A stretch of DNA of 7,219 nt from Actinomycetota bacterium (lineage in GTDB: Bacteria; Actinomycetota; Thermoleophilia; Solirubrobacterales; Solirubrobacteraceae), in contig VAWY01000227.1 in assembly GCA_005888335.1 (NCBI GenBank), positions 1 to 7,219 of the forward strand, given 5' to 3'. The notes beneath the pieces were generated by a model. That model did no database searches and was not told the DNA's origin. It worked only from the letters and a program-made list of their open reading frames with translations. This document shows, piece by piece, positions 1-4,149 of the stretch (within the stretch, counting starts at the first letter, position 1; every line of letters starts with the position of its first letter). Both the position numbers and the translations under genes were made by a program.

Positions 1-799
1 CACTGAGCGACCGTGGGACGTTCCGCGGCGGGGAGCCCTCCCCGCCGCGGGCCGGTCCCTGGGCTCGCGCGACGACCTCGCCCACGAACGCCGAGAGGTC
101 GCGCGCGAACGCGGCCGGGTCCTCCCAGTGGAACGCGTGGCCGCCGCCCTCGTACACGACCAGCCGCGCACCCGGGATCAGACGCAAGAGCTCGTCCTGG
201 TCGGCGCGCCGCGCGATACCGTCCTGGTCGCCCCAGGCCAGCAGCACCGGTGCGCTGATGCGGCCAAGCTCGCCCGCGTGGTCCGCACGCAGCGTCGGCT
301 CGACGAGCGCCTTCCAGACGCGCGCGGGGACCTTCAGGCTCTCCTCGACGACCATGTCGAGCCACTCCGCGGGCACCGGCCGGGCGAGCGTGCTCAGCTG
401 GAACTCGCGCACCCAGCGCGGGTCGACGGCGTCACCGAAGGCCTCGATCTCGGCGTAGAGGTCGTCGAGGTCGCGGAACGTCGGCCTGGCCCCCATGAGC
501 ACGAGCCCGCCCATCGAGTGGCCGGCGACGACCGCGCGCTCGATGCCGGCGTCGTCGATGAAGGCGACCACGTCGCGCGCGAGCTGCTTGACGTCGTAGC
601 CGCCGTCCGGGCGCGGGGCGTCGCCGTGGCCGCGCTGCGTCACCGCGTACGCCCGGACCGACGCCGGCAGGTGCTCGAAGACCGGCTCGAAGGACCGGCA
701 CGAATCGCTGTAGCCGTGCAGCAGCACGACCGGGAGCCCGGCGGGCTCGCCGTGCGCCACGTAGGGCAGCCGGACCGCCGGGATCGCGTGCGTCGTCAT
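1..799 (-). CDS. Alpha/beta hydrolase, apparently lacking the post-nucleophile helix; C-terminus cut by window edge
   Basis: Reads as an alpha/beta-hydrolase-fold enzyme of unknown substrate, 266 codons visible and open to the left edge. Seen: N-terminal strand with VVLLHGYSDS (oxyanion HG, about residues 24-33), a strand ending in QRGHGD (55-60), nucleophile elbow GHSMGG with Ser95, acid strand LLAWGDQDG (187-194, likely Asp193), and catalytic His221 in GGGHAFHWEDP. There is no obvious signal peptide, so it is probably cytosolic. The start is ATG at 799, overlapping by four bases (ATGA) the stop of the upstream oxidase remnant, which suggests translational coupling in an old operon. Oddity: in this family GHSMGG is normally followed by a helix of roughly 15-20 residues before the next core strand, but here GHSMGG passes straight into LVLMGARPTF. 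The frame is kept, so a protein could be made, though its fold may be compromised. The last ~25 residues are Gly/Pro/Arg-rich and lie beyond the usual domain. Family is confident; function and integrity are not. Confidence 0.85.
   Translation of the reverse strand, partial: MTTHAIPAVRLPYVAHGEPAGLPVVLLHGYSDSCRSFEPVFEHLPASVRAYAVTQRGHGDAPRPDGGYDVKQLARDVVAFIDDAGIERAVVAGHSMGGLVLMGARPTFRDLDDLYAEIEAFGDAVDPRWVREFQLSTLARPVPAEWLDMVVEESLKVPARVWKALVEPTLRADHAGELGRISAPVLLAWGDQDGIARRADQDELLRLIPGARLVVYEGGGHAFHWEDPAAFARDLSAFVGEVVARAQGPARGGEGSPPRNVPRSLS
23..50. repeat. Perfect 12-bp GC hairpin near the hydrolase 3' end
   Basis: Positions 23-34 and 39-50 are exact inverted repeats (CCGCGGCGGGGA / TCCCCGCCGCGG) around a four-base loop. 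It lies inside the Gly/Pro/Arg-rich tail of the hydrolase frame, past the last recognisable domain element. No T-tract follows on either strand, so it is at best a GC-hairpin terminator of the kind common in high-GC genomes. It could also be simple coding palindromy. Confidence 0.4.
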
Positions 800-1338
800 C
801 GGATGCCTGCTTGGTGCGTGCCGAACATCTCGTGCGGGTCCCAGGCCCGCTTGATCTGCGCGAGCCGGTCCGCGTTGTCGCCGAACGCCGCGCGCAGCCG
901 CGCGCCCCACTCGTCGCCGAGGAAGTTCGGGTAGGTCGCGCCGACCGACCACGGGCCGCATGTCGGTGCGCACCGCGCGGCCCAGCGCGCACATCCGCTC
1001 GTCGTCGGCGGCGTCCTCCCACAGCAGCAGCGGGTGGACGATGAAGCGCGCCTCGCGCCCGGCCAGCGGCGAGTGCCCGCCGCCGCAGCGCGCGACCGCG
1101 CCGCCCCAGGCGACGATGAAGATCTGCGCGGGCCCCGGCGGCAGCTCGCCGGCGCGCGCGCGACGAGCCGGTCGATCGCCGCGTCGGGCAGGTCGCTGAC
1201 GCTCTCGGCCGTCCAGTGATCGGGCCGAAGAGGTCGGCGTCCGGCCCCAGCGCCCTGATCGGCGCGGTCGCCCGCTCGCCGTCGGCCACGGCTCCGGCGT
1301 GCATGCCGAGCACCGCGACGGCGCCGCGGCCGCGCAGC
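796..1338 (-). pseudogene. Remnant of a berberine-bridge-type FAD-linked oxidase (C-terminal third), frameshifted
   Basis: The conceptual product matches the C-terminal substrate and BBE region of FAD-linked oxidases. The homology needs several frames: VAVLGMHAGAVADGERATAP through ADLFGPI (about 1338-1218); HWTAESVSDLPDAAIDRLV (1218 to about 1162); ELPPGPAQIFIVAWGGAVAR through VRTDMRP (about 1150-956); then VGATYPNFLGDEWGARLRAA to WDPHEMFGTHQAGIR and the stop at 796. The first change looks like a loss of ~20 residues between the GPI and WTAES elements. The second falls in an alternating GC run at 1152-1162, and the third at a GGG run (953-955 on the plus strand). The entire FAD-binding N-terminal half is absent, so no flavoenzyme can be made. 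The terminal BBE signature (NFLGDE, WDP, F.x.Q) is clear. The stop overlaps the hydrolase ATG. The indels in GC or homopolymer runs could be real decay or sequencing error; the missing N-terminal half is harder to explain by base-calling alone. Confidence 0.8.
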
Positions 1339-1593
1339 GACCGAGCGTTCCGGCACGGGCAGCGCGGTCACGTCGCCGCCCGCCCGGTGCACGAGCTGCC
1401 AGCGGTTCGTCGCCGGGTCGAGCCGGCTCCAGACCACGTGCCCGCCGTAGGCGGTCAGAGCCGTTGCGCCGGCCGCGTCCGCGACGACCGTCGCGGGCAC
1501 GGGCACCGGCCGGACGCGGATGTCGTCCGCGCGAGCCGGGGTCGCCGGCCAGCCGATGAAGGCGAAGAGCGCAGCGAGCGGCCAACGACGCAT
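1339..1593 (-). pseudogene. 5' fragment of a secreted beta-propeller-like protein, truncated and joined to the oxidase remnant
   Basis: The start is ATG at 1593, giving MRRWPLAALFAFIGWPATPA, a short basic N-region, hydrophobic core and an ARA-like signal peptidase site near residue 22. It is followed by ATALTAYGGHVVWSRLDP and WQLVHRAGGDVTALPVPERS (about residues 43-84). This resembles the first blade of secreted TolB/WD40-like propeller proteins from soil actinobacteria; the family call rests on pattern memory. Homology stops after ERSV near 1339. The same frame then continues open through the oxidase remnant to the stop at 796, so formally one 265-residue chimeric ORF exists, but its middle is Arg-rich out-of-frame sequence. 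No Shine-Dalgarno is visible. Best read as the 5' stub of one gene fused by deletion to the 3' end of another on the same strand. A deliberate fusion is unlikely given the frames. Confidence 0.6.
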
Positions 1594-1649
1594 GGCGCGG
1601 TTTGAACGCGCCGTGCGATCCGAAGTCTCGCCGCGCCGGCGGCGGCCGA

Positions 1650-2039
1650 TCAGGCCCGCGGGCCGCGCTGCCACACGCCGACCACGTTCCCGGCGGGGTC
1701 ACGGAACGTGGCAACCCACAGGTCGCCCTCCGGGTATGGCGCCGTCACCACCTCGCCGCCATGCGCCGCGGCCTTGGCGAGCGTCTCGTCGAGTCGGCCG
1801 ACATAGACGTAGGGCCGCACGCCCGACTCACCGGCCACGGGCTGATCGTTGACGAAGTGCCCGATCACGTGCCCGGTGCCGTCCTCGAAGCTCGGATCGT
1901 CGGGATCGCCGCGCAGGTTCCAGCCGAACACGGCCCGGTAGAAGTCGCCCGACCGCCGCGGGTCCTCGGCAGGGATCCGCAGGTACGAGATCCCTCCGTC
2001 CCTGAAGACCCGATGCTCGCCATCTTCGGGCGGCGGCAT
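1650..2039 (-). CDS. VOC-family (glyoxalase/bleomycin-resistance fold) protein
   Basis: A complete 129-residue protein of single-VOC-pair size. Seen: first beta-alpha-beta module GISYLRIPAEDPRRSGDFYRA-VFGW (residues 16-40), the VIGHF strand near 58-62, the second module beginning PYVYVGRLDETLAKAAAHGG (77-95), and the closing WVATFRDPAGNVVGVWQ (108-124), the usual C-terminal strand pattern. Members bind a metal and act as glyoxalases, dioxygenases, isomerases or resistance proteins; the substrate cannot be told here. There is no signal peptide, so it is cytosolic. ATG at 2039 is chosen because the first strand follows closely; only a weak GAGAA-like purine stretch precedes it. It lies 92 bases downstream of the acidic repeat gene, behind a strong hairpin, and 56 bases upstream of the propeller fragment start on the same strand. 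It looks intact, unlike the genes that follow it. Confidence 0.88.
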   Translation of the reverse strand: MPPPEDGEHRVFRDGGISYLRIPAEDPRRSGDFYRAVFGWNLRGDPDDPSFEDGTGHVIGHFVNDQPVAGESGVRPYVYVGRLDETLAKAAAHGGEVVTAPYPEGDLWVATFRDPAGNVVGVWQRGPRA

Positions 2040-2084
2040 GTCGCGATTCTCGCAGGGCGATTCCGGCCCATCGCCGGCGCGAGA

Positions 2085-2123
2085 GCGCTGCGCGCGCCGA
2101 CCTTCCGGCCGCGCGCGCAGCGC
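2085..2123 (-). terminator. 13-bp GC hairpin between the acidic-protein gene and the VOC gene (possible terminator)
   Basis: Positions 2085-2097 and 2111-2123 are perfect inverted repeats (GCGCTGCGCGCGC / GCGCGCGCAGCGC) with a 13-base loop. The structure sits just after the stop of the acidic gene (2132). A second, overlapping 14-base palindrome, AGCGCAGCTGCGCT, occupies 2119-2132. No T-run follows, so this would be a non-canonical GC-hairpin terminator or an mRNA 3' end stabiliser. The stem is certain; the role is inferred from position. Confidence 0.5.
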
Positions 2124-2131
2124 AGCTGCGC

Positions 2132-2794
2132 TCAGTCGTCGCCGCCGTCCCCGTCGTCGCCGGACTCGTGGTCGTCGCCCTCGTTGTCCTGCTCGTCGGC
2201 CTTCTGCTGGTCGTCGCCCTCGTTGTCCTGGTCGTCGCCCTCGTTGTCCTGGTCGTCGCCCTGCTCCTGGTCGTCGCCGGACTGCTGGTCGTCGCCCTCG
2301 TTGTCCTGCTCGTCGGCCTTCTGCTGGTCGTCGCCCTCGTTGTCCTGGTCGTCGCCCTCGTTGTCCTGGTCGTCGCCCTGCTCCTGGTCGTCGCCGGACT
2401 GCTGCTGAACGCCCTTCGACTGGACGTTGGAGCTCTCGTTGTCCGAGTCGTCCTGGGCCGGGGCGGGCGCGGGGGCCTGCGCCGGGGCCTGAGCCACGGC
2501 GGGGGCCGGCTGCTCGGCCTGCGTGTCAGCTGCGGCGTGCGCCTTCTTGTGGTGCTTGTGGTGCTTGCGGTGATGACGCGGGTGGTCGCCCTCGTCGCCC
2601 TGCTGCTCGTCGGACGCGACGGTCTGCTCGTCGTGCGTCGCGGCGGGCGCAGTCGTCTCGGTCCGCTGCACGGTGGCTGCGTCCTGCTCGTCGGCGCCCG
2701 AGTCGTGACCGGCGGAGGCCAGGGCCACGCCGGCGCCGATGGCGAGGACGAACACGGCAGCTGCGGCCGCGAGGTACTTGCGGTACGGGTTCAT
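2132..2794 (-). CDS. Secreted or membrane-anchored low-complexity protein: His/Lys cluster and acidic tandem-repeat tail
   Basis: A 220-residue protein of unrecognised family. Residues 1-28 (MNPYRKYLAAAAAVFVLAIG and on to ASA) form a signal peptide or single N-terminal anchor, so the rest should lie outside the membrane. Next come an acidic/Thr linker (29-70), a His/Lys cluster HPRHHRKHHKHHKKAH (71-86), an Ala/Pro/Gln stretch (91-114), then an Asp/Glu/Gln/Asn tail (115-220) made of QDNEGDD-type units in two near-identical 39-residue blocks. No cysteines or enzymatic motifs are seen. ATG at 2794 is chosen over the upstream in-frame ATGs at 2845 and 2812 because GAGGAGG lies nine bases before it and the signal sequence starts there. 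The charge layout (His/Lys block followed by a polyacidic tail) suggests a disordered, possibly cation-binding envelope protein, but that is inference. It is followed by a hairpin and the VOC gene. Confidence 0.8.
   Translation of the reverse strand: MNPYRKYLAAAAAVFVLAIGAGVALASAGHDSGADEQDAATVQRTETTAPAATHDEQTVASDEQQGDEGDHPRHHRKHHKHHKKAHAAADTQAEQPAPAVAQAPAQAPAPAPAQDDSDNESSNVQSKGVQQQSGDDQEQGDDQDNEGDDQDNEGDDQQKADEQDNEGDDQQSGDDQEQGDDQDNEGDDQDNEGDDQQKADEQDNEGDDHESGDDGDGGDD
2153..2404 (-). repeat. 117-bp in-frame tandem repeat, two full copies plus an 18-bp third start
   Basis: Copy one (2153-2269) and copy two (2270-2386) differ at only two adjacent bases, giving HES versus QQS in the protein. The first 18 bases of a third copy follow (2387-2404) before the match ends. 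The period is 39 codons, so the reading frame survives copy-number change. Within each copy, a 21-bp unit encoding QDNEGDD-like heptads recurs. The near-identity including third positions points to a recent duplication. Confidence 0.92.
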
Positions 2795-2803
2795 CGAGGG
2801 CTT

Positions 2804-2810
2804 CCTCCTC
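2804..2810 (-). promoter_or_regulatory. Strong Shine-Dalgarno site of the acidic-protein gene
   Basis: GAGGAGG on the minus strand lies nine bases upstream of the ATG at 2794. It is the clearest ribosome binding site in the window and decides the start of this gene against two upstream in-frame ATG codons. Confidence 0.75.
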
Positions 2811-2905
2811 ATCACGGGCTTTGGCCGGTGTCCGGCGCGATGCAAGGGCGCCGGTGGGCCGGATTCGAGCCATGCGCCGACGGGCTGACCCGGCGATCGC
2901 TAGCG

Positions 2906-2929
2906 CTTGGCGGTACCCATTGCGCCAAG
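2906..2929. repeat. 7-bp inverted repeat in the leader region of the acidic-protein gene
   Basis: CTTGGCG (2906-2912) and CGCCAAG (2923-2929) pair perfectly around a ten-base spacer. They lie in the ~190-base gap between the membrane/PH-like gene and the acidic gene. It could be an operator upstream of the acidic gene or part of the 3' end of the gene before it. I could not identify convincing -35/-10 boxes nearby. Confidence 0.35.
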
Positions 2930-2988
2930 TTCCTAACCGTCGATTTCCTCAAAACGCGACGGCAGCAATGGCCGCTGAGGGCGCGGCC

Positions 2989-3453
2989 CTAGGCGTCGTA
3001 GAAGCCCGCGCGCCCGTCCTCGATGGCCGCCGCCACCACCGCGGCGGATTCGACGTGCGCGAGCTGGCCGGACTCGATGCGCAGCACGCCCCCGCCGACC
3101 GCGTCGACGAGCACGACACCGGAGCTGACGCGGTAGCCGGCGCGAGGATCGATCTCGCCGGCGACGGACACCCGCTGGACGCTGTCCCAGGCGATCGTGC
3201 GCCCCCGCCACGTCACCCCGCGCTCGTCGACGATCAGCAGCGGGCCGCGCCGCGCGACCAGCCAGCCACGACCCAGCGAGACGGTCCCCGCGACGCCGAT
3301 CACGACGAACAGGGCGAACAGCGCGGAGGCGAGCCGCTCGCCCGCCGACCACGACGCGACGACGAGCACAGCGAACAAGGCACCGATCAGCGCGCAGAGC
3401 GCGGCGCCGCCCCCGAGTGCGCGCCGGCGGCCCCAGAAGACCCGCGGTGTCAC
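2989..3453 (-). CDS. Small membrane protein with two TM helices and a PH-like C-terminal domain
   Basis: About 154 residues from a GTG at 3453. Seen: a basic N-terminus, two hydrophobic helices (about residues 13-34 and 41-60) forming a hairpin, then a cytosolic-looking beta-rich region of about 95 residues with PLLIVDERGVTWRGRTIAWD (71-90), SVQRVSVAGEIDP and a closing helix ESAAVVAAAIEDGRAGF. The pattern of strand, DERGVTWRG turn, then I-W-D-S-V-Q-R-V resembles bacterial PH-like domains attached to two transmembrane helices (STM3941/bPH type). I rate that as likely but not certain. The frame stays open upstream into ssrA, so a start at 3615 would overlap the tmRNA and is rejected. The GTG choice is the first plausible start after the tmRNA 3' end; no Shine-Dalgarno is visible, and a start nearer the first helix is possible. 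It begins 37 bases after ssrA on the same strand. Function unknown. Confidence 0.7.
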   Translation of the reverse strand: MTPRVFWGRRRALGGGAALCALIGALFAVLVVASWSAGERLASALFALFVVIGVAGTVSLGRGWLVARRGPLLIVDERGVTWRGRTIAWDSVQRVSVAGEIDPRAGYRVSSGVVLVDAVGGGVLRIESGQLAHVESAAVVAAAIEDGRAGFYDA

Positions 3454-3465
3454 GCACCGGGTAAC

Positions 3466-3484
3466 GGCCGGCTGCCGGCCGGCC
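3466..3484 (-). terminator. ssrA: GC hairpin directly after ssrA (possible terminator)
   Basis: GGCCGGC and GCCGGCC form a perfect 7-bp stem with a five-base loop, seven to twenty-five bases past the tmRNA 3' end on the minus strand. Only GTTACCC follows, so there is no true T-tract. It could end ssrA transcription or mark the boundary for 3' trimming of the precursor; the gene downstream starts only 12 bases after it. Confidence 0.5.
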
Positions 3485-3490
3485 TCAAAG

Positions 3491-3853
3491 TGGAGACGGC
3501 GGGAATCGAACCCGCGTCCGCAATCGCGTGAAGGGCAGCGTCTACGAGCGTAGCCGGCGCTCTGATCTCGTCCCCCGCTCGCCTCGCCGGCGGGGTTGCG
3601 GGGGACCAGCCTCACTTGGGAGTCCCCGGTTCGGTGGAGGCGAACCTCTCCGGGCGAGCCTGCATTCTGATTCCGGCAGATCCCGGCGGCAGGCTGGCCG
3701 GGGCCGAAACCTCGCGCTTAGCTACTAACTAAGCGGCGAGGGCGTACTCGTGAGAGTCCGCACGTATGGTTTTTCCGGGGTTTAACGAGGCCTCCGGAAC
3801 CTCGACTCGCAGCTACCCGCACGAACCGACCGCGTCGAAGCCATGTCGTCCCC
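3491..3853 (-). ncRNA. ssrA: tmRNA (transfer-messenger RNA)
   Basis: About 363 nt, one-piece tmRNA. It enters ribosomes stalled on broken mRNA together with SmpB, is charged with alanine, and supplies a short ORF that tags the chain for proteolysis. Seen: the 5' end GGGGACGACATGGCTTCGAC, matching the conserved tmRNA start; the 3' end carries the T-arm GCGGG-TTCGATT-CCCGC followed by CGTCTCC and discriminator A. The 5' GGGGACG pairs with 3' CGTCTCC as a 7-bp acceptor stem with one G-U pair. The acceptor CCA is not encoded (ACTT follows the stem), so it must be added after transcription. The tag frame is at 3729-3761, and the GC-rich 3' half should hold the pseudoknots. It is on the same strand as rnr-smpB but separated from them by the opposite-strand M50 gene. 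Ends are set by acceptor pairing and should be good to a base or two. Confidence 0.96.
3729..3761 (-). other. ssrA: tmRNA tag-peptide reading frame, ADSHEYALAA-stop
   Basis: Starting at the resume codon GCG (3761) the frame reads ADSHEYALAA and ends at TAG (3731-3729), followed shortly by another TAG. The C-terminal ALAA is the usual degron recognised by ClpXP-type proteases, and the ADS start resembles actinobacterial tags. At ten residues it is at the short end for tmRNA tags. The resume codon is inferred from the conserved tag start; the stop and ALAA are direct. Confidence 0.88.
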
Positions 3854-3870
3854 GTGGTGGTAGTGGCACC

Positions 3871-3876
3871 AGTCTA
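3871..3876 (-). promoter_or_regulatory. ssrA: Candidate -10 element of ssrA
   Basis: TAGACT on the minus strand ends 17 bases before the mature tmRNA 5' end. This allows a short leader to be removed by RNase P. It sits between an imperfect inverted repeat (TGGCACC at 3864-3870, GGCGCCA at 3881-3887). The expected -35 zone falls in a T-rich run (3893-3898 on the complement) and has no TTGACA match, so this is a weak call. Confidence 0.4.
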
Positions 3877-3892
3877 TCGAGGCGCCACGGCC

Positions 3893-3931
3893 AAAAAAGG
3901 GACGCGGGCCGAACCGCATCGGGGGCCCTTT
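3893..3931 (-). terminator. Terminator-like hairpin with T6 tract upstream of ssrA
   Basis: On the minus strand AAAGGG (3931-3926) pairs with CCCTTT (3901-3896), and the run continues to six Ts ending at 3893. The GC-rich 24-base interior can pair further through GGGCC/GGCCC. This is the only hairpin-plus-T-tract in the window. Its position would stop minus-strand read-through from smpB, running antisense to the M50 gene, before it reaches ssrA. The T-tract may instead serve as upstream promoter DNA for ssrA. Confidence 0.35.
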
Positions 3932-4045
3932 GCCTCTTCGCCTGCCCTGTTGAGGCGGCGCTGATGGCTCGGGCGGCGTTCCTTGCGCCCCGTGGAGTTC
4001 GCTCTTTGGTCGCGGCTCGGCACCGCGTCTGGGGGCCGACGCTAC

Positions 4046-4059
4046 GGGTCCGCGGACCC
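4046..4059. repeat. 14-bp perfect palindrome in the ssrA/M50 divergent intergenic region
   Basis: GGGTCCGCGGACCC is its own reverse complement. It lies about 90 bases upstream of the M50 start and about 190 bases from the ssrA 5' end, within the 296-base gap (3854-4149). That gap otherwise holds the candidate ssrA -10, the T-tract hairpin and the motifs near 4090-4114. The symmetry suits a dimeric regulator site, but GC-rich palindromes also arise by chance. Confidence 0.35.
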
Positions 4060-4089
4060 CAGCAGCAAGTGGCAATCCGCACGAAACAC

Positions 4090-4114
4090 CGCAAATTGCG
4101 AACAAATCGCGAAC
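4090..4114. promoter_or_regulatory. AT-richer repeat cluster upstream of the M50 gene, candidate operator or promoter zone
   Basis: CGCAAATTGCG (4090-4100) has 5-bp symmetric arms. TTGCGAAC (4096-4103) is repeated as TCGCGAAC (4107-4114), eleven bases on, about one helical turn. This is the most AT-rich spot upstream of the M50 start. CACAAT at 4131-4136 could be a -10, which would give a nearly leaderless transcript, consistent with no Shine-Dalgarno before the ATG at 4150. No good -35 box is seen. Confidence 0.3.
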
Positions 4115-4149
4115 CGCCTCGCGGCATTGCCACAATCAGCTTCGCCGCC

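Noticed and set aside
128..934. Plus-strand ORF opposite the hydrolase
   Set aside because: Its translation has no recognisable fold, whereas the minus strand carries GHSMGG, GDQD and GGGH hydrolase motifs in order.
2153..2404. Tandem repeats considered as a CRISPR array
   Set aside because: Copies are contiguous with no unique spacers, the unit is 117 bp, and the repeat is in frame within a coding sequence.
2168..2992. Plus-strand ORF with a very hydrophobic Val/Leu repeat N-terminus, resembling a multi-pass membrane protein
   Set aside because: It is the exact antisense of the Asp/Glu/Gln codons of the acidic repeat gene (GAC/GAG become GTC/CTC). The minus strand has the ribosome binding site, signal peptide and stop; the plus-strand reading has no start signal and turns Arg/Gly-rich after the repeat.
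3491..3530. T-arm and acceptor sequence considered as a stand-alone tRNA
   Set aside because: No anticodon arm fits within tRNA distance; the matching acceptor strand lies about 350 bases away at 3853, which defines a tmRNA.
2038..3531. Long (497-codon) plus-strand ORF
   Set aside because: Arg/Pro-rich low-complexity translation typical of an off-frame reading in GC-rich DNA; it overlaps the acidic and PH-like minus-strand genes and runs into the tmRNA.
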